Origin: Mycogone perniciosa
Taxonomy: Eukaryota > Ascomycota > Sordariomycetes > Hypocreales > Hypocreaceae
Reading direction: 5' to 3'
Length of the DNA: 64,000 nucleotides
NCBI GenBank assembly: GCA_025331125.1
Contig: JAOALB010000117.1
Location: 116,557 to 180,556, forward strand
Shown: positions 21,891 through 34,436 of the stretch, piece after piece
Numbering within the stretch: position 1 is the stretch's first letter
How the letters are laid out: each line of letters begins with the position of its first letter
The notes under the pieces: model-generated
Seen by the model: only the letters and a program-made list of their open reading frames with translations
Databases searched by the model: none
What the model was told of the DNA's origin: nothing
Position numbers and translations under genes: made by a program

Positions 21891-24238
21891 TCAGCATCTG
21901 TGCGCTGGCTTTTTGTTCTGATCACCCCTCTCATCGGAGATGTCACGTTTCCGTTTGGTTGCAGTGTTCGTGGTTGTAACATCTGTGTTAAGGCCAAAGC
22001 ACGTTGGGTCATCATCAGCAGCAAAAAGGTTGTCAAAGTCGAAATCATTCATGCAAATCTCGTCTTGGAATAACGATGCTTCTAAGATGTCATCCAGATC
22101 GAGAGCGCTCTGTGAGGCATTAGCGACACGGCTTTGTTGCATACCGCCTTGAAGTTCAGCCTGGGACATGGATTGGGTTTGGGCTGAGTCCAAAGGGCTA
22201 AAGAACGCCATTCGATGTTTGCTGCTAGGATTCTGACTCTGAGATGCATCCATTTGAGGCTGAACTTGTGGCCGGGCTCGAACTTGCGCTGAACTCAAAG
22301 GGTTAAAAAACTGCGGGCGTTCACCAGTGGCCTGAGTACTGACACTTTGCTGTGTGTTGCCTTGCGACCTGGTTCGCGAATTCAGCTTTGGATTAGGATG
22401 GGCCAGCTGATTCTGTATTCTGCTCCTAGCTGGAGACATGACGGAGTTGGGAGAAAGTTCTTCGAGAATCTTACTCAAGCCGGTCTCCTTTCGAGGACGG
22501 AAATTGTATGAGCCTCGGGGTTGAGTAGGAACTAACCTTGGAACTAAAGGGTTGAAGCGCTGTGAAACAGCTTGTGTACCATTCGTCCCGTTGTTGTGAT
22601 ACGAGATACTTGGAGGCGTAGTTTGCTCATCTTCTGTTGAATCAAAAGTTAAAGACGAATCGGTGCTATCAGTGCTGACCGTCCTGAACGTCTTAGTTTT
22701 CTTAGCACACTTCGCTCTCTTGGATGCCTCAACGAACAGCTGCAGATTCCCGACGTGTACATCAATCGTCCTTTTCTCATTGTCTGCTCTTTTTGCGTTC
22801 CGCTTCACTCTGGCTTTCTGGCGAGCTGCCGTCTGATTTTCCAAGTGGTACTTGTTCAGTCTGTACGACAGCGACTCTTCGTAAACTCGGGGTACCTGCG
22901 TAGGACCATTCTTCTTCCAGTAGTCCATTCTGCCATGAAACCAAGGTCTGTAGGCATCCCTGACAATACCCACATCCGTCAGTTTTTCCAGTGTCACCAC
23001 ATTCTTGTCCTCGTTGGGGAATGTTCGGTCCTCTGGGAGTAGCCTACCAGATATATGGAACTCCATGGGATCAAAGATTTGCTCAAAGCACCAAAGATGC
23101 ATGGATCCAGCATACTTTAACGGGTCGTTGGTCCCATTTGATGTCAAAGCAGGGAACTCATCAAAAACAACACGTAGCCATCCAGCCCCAATGCTTCGAT
23201 TCGGCATGGGGCAATCAGACCATCGGCAGATTCTGTCTTCCGGGTCCAAACGATGGTTGCACTGGGTTGGTGTTTGCTGAACCCAGAAAACGGCGTCTTT
23301 GGGACAGTTGTCAGCATACTCTCGAAGTTGGTTTGCATCAAATGATCGGTCGAGAAGCCACTGTCCCTTATGATTGTAAGTAAACAGGAGCTGTTCACCC
23401 CATGTGACGCTGCCCCACGGCTCTGGCACAGCTATATCTGAGCTGTACCAAAGAGCTGGATCGCATTTGGGGTCTCCTCTCTTTTTGGCCTCTCGATTTT
23501 GGCTAACCTTTTGGTGAATGTCGACATGTCTCTCGATTCCTAGACGGTTGACAGAATTCCGCTGTGATTGTCGTACCTGCCGCGAGCGTCGTGTATCGAC
23601 AATAGCCCCAGGGTTTCTATTAAACTGGAAACGGGCTGATCCCGTGTTGTAGAAATCTGCAACCTGGTTGTTGTCCTGCTGGGTGTATCGTAAGCCATAT
23701 GGTAGAGAATTATCGTACAAGCTCTCGAGAGGAGGGTAATTGGATGGGTGGAAATTGTCATAGTATTCCTCGTCTACATTCTCATTGTCCTGTTGTGAGA
23801 GTTGGGTGCTGTATGCCCGTGCTTGCTGGTCAATTGGCAACCCGGAGGTAGAGACTTGCTTATCAGGTGCTGAAGGGAGGGTGTCTTGTCTAAACACTGG
23901 CAACTGATCAATCGCATCACTTGTTGTTGGAGGGACTGAGAAATCGAAATCTATACTTTCCCAAGCGATGCCTGAAAAAGAATCCAGCATCCCTAACATC
24001 TTGTTAGTCTGTTCGTGGACGTTACTCCTCGCTATAATCACTGAGGGTATTTACCTTTGGGACCATTCGTATCTGCTGGAGCTTCGAAGATTTGTTGTTG
24101 CTGACCGCTCTCATGTTGTTCTGGGGAAGCTGTGAACATGCCACTCAGTTGAGCATAATCGTCCAAGTTCAAAGTGGCATTCATGTCCTTGTCAGGCCAT
24201 GTATTGAGCCACTCCATGTCCATGTTCAAGTTTGCCAT
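21891..24238 (-). CDS. Unidentified fungal protein with a Cys/His-containing core and a basic C-terminus
   Basis: I do not recognise the family. Model: exon 1 at 24238-24055 (MANLNMDMEWLNTW...), intron 23,972-24,054 with donor GTAAAT and acceptor TTTTTCAG, exon 2 at 23971-21891; 754 residues. The junction gives GPK-G-IAWESIDFDF in frame. The N-terminal 200 residues are acidic and Gln/Asn/Ser rich, as in many activators. Residues about 235-430 look globular: PEPWGSVTWGEQLLFTYNHK, then cysteines and a histidine at about 284, 299, 310, 315, 353 and 356 (CRWSDCP, MHLWCFEQIF), spaced as a possible zinc site. A lysine/arginine-rich segment near 450 and KRKRD near the end suggest nuclear location. 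A nuclear regulatory role is an inference; no known DNA-binding domain is seen. Confidence 0.75.
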
Positions 24239-25939
24239 GACTTGAGGGTCTTAAGAGATCGATATTTGACGTGTATGTGGCTTTGGTGAGTGATGATAGT
24301 CGTCTTGTACGGGTTTAATGTTGCGACTCTGGGTGTGCTACTGAAAATGTCTGATATCACCGTGGAAGAGGGGATGGATCTGGTTATATCATGTTCACGG
24401 TACCCAATCCGACACTACAAGTTGCCGAAGAACGAACGGACCAATTCATTGTTCTGAAGCATCATGAATGAAGACTGGAAGAAAGACAAGACATCGGCAG
24501 CGTTGGCAAACAAAGGAACAATAAGAGAGAAAGACTAGTGGATATGTTTCATTGTAAGGCTTGATTCTACGCGACTGTCAATGAACATGGCTTGTTCGAC
24601 TTGTTAATGTCATGGCTGCGGGCCGTTGCGATTGGGTCATCTGTTGCTCTGTTGTTCAATGTCAGCGACGGCTTTGCGCAAACAATACGTATAAGACATT
24701 GAAAGAAGGTTGTGAATATTCAGGAAAACTCATGCAAGCTTGTTCCACATAGTTGTTCAGAACAGGTCTGTGAATGCGATTCTCATCATGAAAGGGTTGG
24801 AGAAGGTTGTATGGCTTGGTAGACTTACTGTTACAAGTAAAAGGGCAAGGATTCTGGACACTATTGCCTGGCCATTGAGCCTCATGCAAACCCCAAGGCA
24901 GTCAACCAATTTGCTTCAGGAACATTTTCGATGTCCGTTCCACAGGTGCACTTGCACTGCGCTCCGCCAAAGACAGATGACCTCATGAATTGAAGTCTTT
25001 CATGCTGGCATATTCTTGCACATTGCCTGTTTCAGAAGACGAGAGGCGTGGAAACAGCTGAAACAAAGCTGGTGACAGGTGAAAGGCAGAGTTTGATGAC
25101 AAAAGAAATTTCGCAATTGAAGAAGTTGTTTGTAGTGGGGCTGTCGGATTAAAGTCCAGCCGGTACTGTAGTAGGACTCCGTATTTATACCCGTACGCCG
25201 TAACGGGGATAATATTCCGTACGACGCACTTGTACTCAATGCAAAAGCTGAGTAGGTACTATCACGTAGATATCACATGAATAGGTATGTTTGTCTCAAT
25301 ACAGAATCTCTGTGTGTGGAGGCAAGCATATCGCAATTGCTATTGATAACGCAAGTTTGCGAGTCTATCTGAGGACAGTTTTCTTTGTGCTGCTGTGTCT
25401 TCCTTCTGTCGATGATCTACGGAGCTACGGAACTACGTCATCCTTTGTGACGTGAGAGATAATACTCTACTCTGTATTCCAACACTACTTGTAAATCTCC
25501 AGGAACATCACTTCTTCGTAGCCCTATGTTATTCGGGTAGAGCAATGCCATGGAATACCTTCATAGCAAACCGGACCTGGAAAATAAATAAAAACCTCTA
25601 GGGTAGGCGTTAATAGCGATCCGCAGCAACAGCAACCAACAGACAGACGCCTCGTGTTCGTCATTTTAGCGGCGCGGCTCAGCCACTGCTGCTGCTTCAG
25701 TAGTGCCCTTTGCAGCCCCTGCCCTGGCAGATCAGCCCCTCGTTTTCACATTTCTAGCAGCACGACGTTCCTTGCCGAAGCAGCGGCTGGCATATGGCCG
25801 ACTTCAACCCTCACTACGTCACGAGACTCGTATCTCAGTCTCCGGGCATGGCCAAGCGCCAGTTCCTCGCTTTCTGCCAAACATACGGAGTTGTTGCCGC
25901 GCAAAAATTCAGGTTCAGAGCGCCGCTGCTGTGTCGACA
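24239..25939. promoter_or_regulatory. Divergent intergenic region upstream of the 754-residue protein and CPS1
   Basis: 1.7 kb shared 5' region of two divergent genes. The left half (24,239-24,550) should carry the promoter of the minus-strand gene and the right end (25,620-25,939) the leader of CPS1. A variant GACTCCGTA motif lies at 25,175-25,183. An upstream ATG at 25,794 opens a 63-codon frame that runs to 25,985, past the CPS1 start. No other supported coding. Confidence 0.45.
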
Positions 25940-28900
25940 ATGGCTGAGTATGGTCCCGAGCTGCGGGCCATGCTCGAGGACCTAGAGCGTGAATTGGAGG
26001 TAGGCTGTCCGACGCTCCCGTCTTTCTCCCTGGTATGGCATGGCTTGAAGCTAAGATGATGGCTTGTAGGAAGGCGATATCACAGAGAAAGGGTAAGTCG
26101 TGTATCTCGGGGTACCGGCGCTGGTGACGGCTTGTCGCGCGATTGTGATCCATCCTCTAATCGCTCCTTTAGCTACCAGAAGCGACGTGCTCTATTGCTA
26201 TCTCAGTATGGCCCACCACCGACCGCTCCCGTTCCCCCAGAACCTCGATCTGGCTTGAGTATACATTCACCCGAACACTCGACGCATCCTTCCAGCGATG
26301 GCCATCGAGCCTCTGTCATGTCCGCCATAGGCGGCGGCCGTGGCTATCCCGACCCGAACAATACCTATGACTCCCCCATGCACCGACCTGGCTCTGGCTA
26401 CGGACCGCTACCGCCAGCCTCTCATGCATCCTTCGAGACAAATCCTGCCAGCGTCTTGCGACCTGGTGGTTCAATTGTGGAACGTCCCATGGTACCGCAT
26501 CGTGAGTCGCTTTTCACTGGCGCTGGACCAGGCGACCCTTCTACGAGGAGTGGGACAATGGTCTCGGGAGACTACGCTTTCAACCCCGATCAGCACGGCG
26601 CATACGCAGAATCACATCAGCAGTCCGGCGACGGTAGAACGGGAACGTTGTTGGACTCTCAAGGCTTCTTCTCAGACTTCGCTGGGCAGCAGCACTACGA
26701 TCAGAACCAGTTTGGTGACTACGGAGCAGCGCCGAAATATTCCTCAAGCGAACCGTTCTCTCCAACAGCAGCCATGGCGCCGCCAATGCTCACTGCCAGC
26801 GACCTTCCTCCTCCAGAAGTGCTGGAATATCAGGCGCCACTCGAGCCGAGAGAAGTGCCATTCGCCATCCATGACCCCCACAATAGCAACACCCCGATGT
26901 CTACATTCGACAACATAGCTGCTGTCCTGCGCTATCGCGGCCGTACCACCGCCAAGGTGCCGGCGTATTGGGTCTTGGATAATAAGGGCAAGGAGATTGC
27001 CTCCATTACCTGGGACAAACTCGCTTCCAGAGCGGAAAAGGTCGCCCAGGTCATCAGGGAGAAGAGTTCATTGTATCGTGGAGACAGAGTTGCTTTAATC
27101 TACCGTGACAGCGAGGTTATTGATTTCGCTACCGCGTTGCTGGGCTGCTTTATTGCTGGCGTGGTGGCCGTGCCCATCAATGATTTGCAAGATTACCAGC
27201 GATTAAATCACATCCTTACGTCGACGCAGGCGCACTTGGCTCTCACCACAGACAACAATCTCAAAGCTTTCCAGAGAGACATCACTGCGCAGAAGCTCAC
27301 TTGGCCCAAGGGAGTGGAGTGGTGGAAGACTAATGAGTTTGGCAGCTATCACCCTAAGAGGAAGGATGATGCCCCTCCATTGTCTGTTCCGGATCTTGCA
27401 TACATTGAATTTTCTCGTGCACCCACTGGTGACTTGAGAGGTGTTGTTCTCAGTCATCGGACCATTATGCACCAGATGGCATGCCTTAGCGCTGTCATGT
27501 CCACGACTCCTGGCAATGGGCCTGGAGATACTTTCAACCCCTCCCTCCGGGACAAGAACGGCAAACTCATAGGTGGCAGAGGTGGTAGCGAGATTCTGCT
27601 CTCCTATCTGGACCCTCGCCAGGGCATTGGTATGATCCTGGGTGTTCTTATGACCGTTTACGGTGGTCACACAACTGTGTGGTTCGACAACAAAGCCGTG
27701 GACGTTCCCGGCCTGTATGCACATTTAATCACCAAGTACAAAGCGACAATAATGATTGCGGACTATCCTGGATTAAAGCGCGCGGCGTATAACTATCAGC
27801 AAGACCCCATGACAACACGAAATTTCAAAAAGGGCACGGAACCAAACTTCCAGTCAGTGAAGCTTTGTCTAATTGATACCCTTACTGTTGATAGTGAGTT
27901 TCACGAAGTGTTGGCGGATCGATGGCTGCGACCGTTGAGAAATCCGCGGGCCCGGGAGGTCGTCGCACCGATGTTGTGTCTTCCAGAACACGGTGGTATG
28001 GTTGTTAGTGTCCGAGACTGGCTCGGAGGTGAAGAACGTTTGGGGGTGCCCTTGAAACTTGACTCAGACTCCGATGTGGATGTCGAGGGCGAGCGGGAAG
28101 ACAAAGAAGAAAAGCCAGCTGCTTCTAACGGGTTCGGAAGCCTGTTAAGCGGAGGAACGACCACGACAAAGGAGCAGCATGGAAAGACGGAACTTGGTGA
28201 GGTTATTCTTGACCGTGAGGCCTTGAAAACAAACGAAGTGGTCGTTATTGCCCATGGCGATGAAGCACGGAAGAAGACCTCCATTGAGGCGAGCATGGTT
28301 CGGGTTGGCGCGTTCGGCTACCCGATTCCAGATGCTACGCTTGCCGTCGTGGATCCGGAGACAGGCCTGCTTGCATCTCCCCATTCAGTTGGCGAAATCT
28401 GGGTCGACTCACCCTCATTATCTGGAGGATTCTGGGCACAACCGAAGAACACGGAGATTATTTTCCACGCACGGCCGTATAAATTCGATCCGGGCGAACC
28501 GACACCGACTGCCGTGGAGCCAGAGTTCTTACGGACTGGATTGCTTGGTACCGTGATCGAGGGCAAGCTTTATGTGCTGGGACTGTATGAGGATCGTATC
28601 CGGCAAAAGGTTGAATGGGTCGAGCACGGCCATGAAATTGCTGAGTACCGTTATTTCTTTGTGCAACACATTGTGGTCAGCATCGTCAAGAATGTTCCCA
28701 AGATTTACGACTGCTCTGCGTTTGATGTTTTCGTCAATGATGAACATCTGCCAGTCGTTGTCCTGGAGTCAGCCGCGGCATCAACAGCGCCGCTTACCTC
28801 GGGCGGACCACCAACGCAGCCTAATACGGCCCTGCTCGATTCATTGGCTGAACGATGTATGGAAGTGCTCATGCAGGAACATCACCTCAGGGTCTACTGT

Positions 28901-31604
28901 GTTATGATCACAGCGCCAAACGCGTTACCGCGGGTCGTCAAGAACGGAAGGCGAGAGATTGGAAACATGCTCTGCCGGCGTGAGTTTGATCTTGGAAACC
29001 TCCCTTGTGTCCATGTCAAGTTTGGCGTGGAACATGCCGTTCTTAACCTCCCTATTGGCGTCGACCCCATGGGCGGTATATGGTCACCGATCGCGTCAGA
29101 GTCAAGGACCAACATTCTGGCTCCTGCAGACAAACAGTACTCAGGAATAGACCGCCGAGAAGTAGTTATTGATGACCGGACATCGACACCGCTCAACAAC
29201 TTTGCTTGCATCACGGATCTCATTCAATGGCGGGTTGCCCGTCAGCCAGAAGAACTATCTTACTGTACTATTGACGGCAGAGGCCGAGAAGGCAAGGGCA
29301 TCACCTGGAAGAAATTCGACTCAAGAGTCGCTGCTGTGGCTATGTATCTGAAGAACAAGGCAAGAATACGACCAGGCGACCATCTTGTTCTTATGTACAC
29401 ACACTCTGAAGAGTTTGTGTTTGCTGTCCATGCGGGTATCAACCTTGGGGCTGTTATCATACCGATGGCGCCTCTGGACCAGAATCGACTTAATGAAGAT
29501 GTTCCCGCGTTCCTGCATCTGATCGCTGACTACAAAGTCAAGGCTGTTCTCGTTAACCAGGATGTGGATCACTTACTCAAGCTCAAACCCGTGGCAAGCC
29601 ATATCAAGCAGTCAGCGCAGATTTTGAAAATAAATATGCCAAATATCTTCAACACCACCAAGCCGCCAAAGCAGAATAACGGACTCCGGGAATTGGGTTT
29701 TACAATTGACCCTGCTTGGATTCGGCCTGGATATCCCGTTCTCATTTGGACATACTGGACACCAGATCAGCGGAGAATTGCGGTGCAGCTCGGACATGAT
29801 ACCATTATGGGTATGTGCAAGGTGCAAAAGGAGACATGCCAAATGACTAGCTCAAGACCTGTTCTTGGATGCGTGCGCAGCACGACGGGCCTGGGCTTTG
29901 TTCACTCGTGTCTGATGGGCATCTATATCGGCACACCGACTTATCTATTGTCACCAGTCGAATTTGCCCAGAACCCAATGTCGCTCTTTGTTACCTTGTC
30001 GAGGTATAAGATTAAGGACACATACGCAACACCGCAGATGCTGGACCACGCCATGTCGTCGATGCAAGCCAAAGGTTTCACGCTGCATGAACTAAAGAAT
30101 ATGATGATCACGGCAGATGCTCGGCCTCGAGTGGACGTATTCCAGAAGATGCGGCTCCATTTTGCGGCTGCCGGGCTCGACAGGACAGCGATTAATACTG
30201 TTTACTCTCATGTGCTCAATCCAATGATCGCATCAAGATCCTACATGTGCATCGAGCCAATTGAGCTTTGGCTTGATCCAAAGGCGCTTCGTCGCGGTCT
30301 CGTGGTGCCTGTTGACCCCGAATCAACCCCACAGGCTCTTCTTATGCAGGATTCCGGAATGGTGCCGGTGTCAACCCAGATTGCCATTGTTAACCCTGAA
30401 AGTCGCATTCACTGTCACGATGGCGAGTATGGTGAGATCTGGGTTGATTCAGAAGCATGCGTGAAGTCCTTCTATGGCTCCAAAGACGCATTTGACGCAG
30501 AGCGATTCGATGGGCGGACGGTTGACGGCGACCCTAACGTTCAGTACGTCCGGACTGGCGACCTGGGTTTCCTCCACAATGTCAGCCGGCCTATTGGGCC
30601 TAATGGTGCACATGTAGAAATGCAAGTCTTGTTTGTGCTGGGAAATATTGGCGAGACGTTTGAGATTAATGGACTCAGCCACTTCCCAATGGACATCGAG
30701 GCTTCGGTCGAACGCTGTCACAGAAATATTGTGGCAAACGGCTGGTGAGTTGAATAAGTCTAAAAACCTATGACGACGTTTTCTAACATGGGACAATAGC
30801 GCTGTTTTCCAGGCCGGTGGGCTGGTTGTTACTCTGGTCGAAGTGAGCCGCAAGCCTTACCTGGCCTCCATGGTTCCCGTCATTGTCAATGCAATTTTGA
30901 GTGAGCATCAAATCATCGTGGACATTGTCGCCTTCGTTAACAAGGGTGACTTCCCTCGATCTCGTCTTGGAGAGAAGCAGCGAGGCAAGATTCTTGCTGG
31001 ATGGGTCACACGCAAGATGCGCACCATGGCCCAATTTGCTATCCGAGACCTCGATGCAAGCGTCATTGGTGAGCCAGGAGATGGAGGAGATGCCAACAGG
31101 CAATCTATGGGAAGTATGCGCAGCCTTGGAGCCACGGCCGCTCGTGCATCTAGTCTCAGAAATGTGGAACATGCACCACAGATTCTAGAACAAGAGGAGT
31201 TTACACAGCAGATGGACCAAATGGCTAGCATGGACCCGGTTGGTGTTGCCATGAGCACTCAGGAAGATCAGACTACACCGACGACTTACCATCACCCCAA
31301 TATGGGATATGGAGAAGAAGTAGCGTCCATGTCTGGGTATAACCATCACCAAAACTACCCCGCTGGTCAAGGCTACCAATATGAAGACTTTGAGCGGGTC
31401 TCGAGAGGACATGATGCGCCTCCTCCCCAGGCCGGCGAGCCAAGGTCGCCAGCGAGATCAGGACATGGTCAAGCGCCACCTCAGATCCGACTTCCAGGCG
31501 TAGACGGACGCGAAGCCTTTGATTTATGGACAGGAGGGGACGAAGATGACGAGGCAGACTGGACGACAGACGCGATTATGCACATGAATCTTGCCGGGCG
31601 TTAA
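25940..31604 (+). CDS. CPS1: CPS1/DIP2-like protein: DMAP1-binding domain plus two adenylate-forming domains
   Basis: Large adenylate-forming protein of the DIP2 family; the fungal member was named CPS1 in Cochliobolus heterostrophus, where it is a general virulence factor. Exons 25940-25999, 26070-26092, 26173-30744, 30800-31604; GT-AG introns of 70, 80 and 55 nt; 1,819 residues. The first three exons splice into the DMAP1-binding motif ELELEEGDITEKGYQKRRALLLSQY-like block (quoted in part: EGDITEKGYQKRR). A Pro/Ser/Gly linker follows (about 45-230). First AMP-binding-like domain about 245-960 (VPAYWVLDNKGKEIASITW, YIEFSRAPTGDLRGVVLSH), with FLRTGLLG where most enzymes have TGD. Second domain about 1,030-1,620 with YVRTGDLGFL intact. 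The C-terminal 200 residues are Gln/Pro/Gly rich with an acidic end. No carrier protein domain, so it is not an NRPS. Likely a fatty-acyl-AMP-type lipid regulator in the cytosol. Confidence 0.9.
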
Positions 31605-32166
31605 ACCCCAAGATGAGCGGCTGATGGATAGATGAGAGGGCATGAATAAAAAGTAGTAGAAATCGACGGCAGGTTGCTGGAACATTATGATATCGGAAAG
31701 CAAGCAATGCAGAGGAGTTGGGCTTTGAGGGCATTACATCTGGGCTGGCTGGTAATGCATCGTTATTTGCATTTCTTTGTTACCATGGCCCCCCCCTTTT
31801 TACAAGTGTTGGATTCGGATGTTCTTTTTTTGTGTTCGTGCTCATTGATGCTTATAAACCCCGTATAAGAGTTAATACACGAGGCCACGCATGAATGACG
31901 GGGCGGTGTTAGAGAATGTGAATGGTGATGAAGAAAAGCTTTCTAGCATACTCATTCCTCCATTCGAGATATGACTCTATGACCTGTAACGCCAAACTGA
32001 ATTTCCAAGGTCTTCAAATGTAGATACCCAAACCCAGAAATTGTAGACGAAAGCAAATATGCACAGATGATGCGCATTATAACCCCAAGGATATCAACTT
32101 CATCTTCTTAACATCATCCACCTCGTTCCACATTCACTTTCCCATAAGAATCCAAAGCAATGTTCT
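31605..32166. other. Convergent 3' region of CPS1 and the lectin-like gene
   Basis: Holds the two 3' UTRs in tail-to-tail arrangement. No coding frame. Includes a poly-C/poly-T stretch near 31,790 and AT-rich sequence. Confidence 0.5.
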
Positions 32167-33228
32167 TCATAACCGCCGAATTGGAATAGAATCCGCCTCC
32201 ACTGGCACATGATCATGTGGCAGCTCGTACGAAATATTTGGTGTATTCTCCATCTTTTGCTGCTGCGTCTGGTCTGTATAATATTCCTGTCCAATACTGC
32301 CATCAGAGAGACGGGTTGTAGATTGTGCAGAGTGAGGATATGCAGTCTTATGGGAGTGGCCTAGTTCGGTGGCGTTTTGGTAGGAGGTGCGTTGGCGGCG
32401 GCGGATGAGGAAGAATGTGAGGAGAGAGAGGGCGATGACGCTGAGGCCGACGCCAATGCCGATACCAGCGGCTGTGCCAGAAGAGAGGCCGTTTTGGGGG
32501 TTGGAAGAAGAAGGAGAGGCGGTTGTTGTGGGTGTAGATGTGGAGGTTGGCTGTTGAGATGTGTTAGTCTTCGATATATCCCCTCTATTCCCTTTCACTC
32601 TCACTCAACAATCCCATAATGACGCACGTTAATACCCTTATATCCTCCTCTTACACCAGAAGTTCAGGAAGGAGAAGAAGAAACTCACATCTGAAAAGAC
32701 AGTCGAGTAATCCGCCTCATCAACATTCGCATGACTCGTCATAATCCAATGCTGCGCCGGCTGCGCAATATCCGTCCGCAGATTCAAGCTCATGTACAGC
32801 GGATTCCCCTTATGCACATCAATAACATAGTCCGTGCCGTTCTTCACATTCACAATCCTATACGAGCCGTCGCCCCAGTCCGCAACGTCCCACCTCTGCG
32901 CATCGTCACTACTCGACTTTGCCATATAGGGCCTTGTGTGCCCCGTGGTAACTTCGTCTGTGGTGAAGCATACGCCGATTTGTTTCTAGATTTTGGTGTT
33001 CGTGCAGCGGAGGGCGTAGCGGCCGGGATGGGTTGAGGAGTTGATGGGTTGGAATTGCCAGTACTGGTCGATGTTGGCGGTGGGCCGGACGGCGAGGGAG
33101 CCGTCTTGGATGATTTGCAGCATGGAGCTGAATGTGGTGCTGTTGACTTTGTCGACGCGGCCTTCGGTGATGTGGTACCAGACGTTGGGGTTGAGGTTGG
33201 AGGGTATGAGGCTTGTGAAGTCGGCCAT
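32167..33228 (-). pseudogene. Ricin-B-lectin-like single-pass membrane protein with an in-frame TAG
   Basis: Model: exon 1 at 33228-32689, intron 32,551-32,688 (donor GTGAGT, acceptor CTCAACAG with a CTAAC branch site), exon 2 at 32550-32167; 307 codons. Start ATG gives MADFTSLIPSNLNPNVWYHI. The outer part has repeated QYWQFQPINSSTHPGRYALR and QPAQHWIMTS blocks typical of beta-trefoil (ricin-B) lectin-like folds, then a Ser/Thr/Pro stalk, a transmembrane helix (about residues 205-229, AAGIGIGVGLSVIALSLLTF) and a basic RRRQR stop-transfer with a cytosolic tail. There is no classical signal peptide. A TAG at 32,986-32,988 (codon 81, context AAA-ATC-TAG-AAA) interrupts the frame between TNTKI and KQIGVCF, with the same frame continuing on both sides; no intron I could place removes it. 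Either a broken gene, a read-through product or a base error. Confidence 0.6.
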
Positions 33229-34436
33229 AATGAAGAATGCTGTGGAGGAGGATTCAGGGGTAAGATGAGAAGAACAGCAATTACAACAACAATACCAAAA
33301 ACGCGAAGGTTAAAGGATTCAAGACAGAAAATTATTGAACAGTATTAGAGGAAGGAAGAGGAGATCGACGGTTATCAGCTCAATAGAGAGGTAGACATGC
33401 AGCCAGCTAGGATTAGCCAGATAGGCGCCCACTGTCACTCATACGTACATCCTAGAAGCGATACATGGCAGAGAATGATAAGAATAGCATCTTCTTCACG
33501 TGTAATCATACATACAAACATAATGATAAGCCCTGTGTCGATTCTTGCCCTGTTGGGTCGTGTACTCTAGCTCGAAAGGAGGAGAGGTTGAAGCTGTCAT
33601 AGTACATGCTTCCGGCGCCTAATAATCCCTGAAACAACAACCGTGGGGTTTTATAGCGAGGCAGTTTTGATCGTCACCAGACTCTCTCGCGAACTGACCT
33701 ATGATGAAGACGGATGAGGAGAAGTAATGAAAACCTGGAACCCTCTATGACGAGCGGCTGAGGCGGGTCTCTCGTAGCTGACTACTAAATTTAGCGCTCA
33801 AGCGCCTCAAACATCATCGAAGCTTCGTTCAAACAGCCACAGCGGTCTATCTCCAGGGTGCTTCGCCTTCTTCCCGGCTCTTCACTTACATGGTGGAAGC
33901 CAACTCCGATATCTCACGCCTGGATTCTCTTCCATAATTATCTGCTGTTATGTTTCCTCTCTTTATTTTCCCTTCTCAGGTTGTACTTCGTCATAATGCC
34001 CAGACCAGGTGTTCTAGCGACTTGCAAATGTGCATATCTCCAAAAGGATTCTGCATGCGGCGCTGATGGACAATAATGGCGTATGCAAAGGGCCGATCCT
34101 TGTGCTCAGGCAGCTGTCGTATGCTCTGAGGATGATGAAGCCAATGAACATTGCCATTGGTATTTTCGAGTATAAAAAGACATATTCCATCGTAGGCTCT
34201 TGGAATTTATGTTATGGATATTTGTTGCATGTACGACGACCGGAGTATTAAGGGGCTTATGTGAAGCTTGACTGCTCTGTAATTGTGTCCAACTACTGAA
34301 AGACCCTTCCGTCGTCTATGAATGGATTAATGATGTACATGAAGGGGAAAGCACGTACAAGTCTATCAACGTATATACTTTACATATATATATATCTCTT
34401 GCATCTTGCTCTGCTCACTTGCCACTCTGTACTTGA
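33229..34436. other. Intergenic region between the lectin-like gene and APP1
   Basis: 1.2 kb. The left end is the promoter of the minus-strand lectin-like gene and the right end the APP1 3' UTR. Frames at 33,858-34,076 and 34,030-34,251 have no protein-like features. A short TA repeat lies at about 34,383-34,394. Confidence 0.45.
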
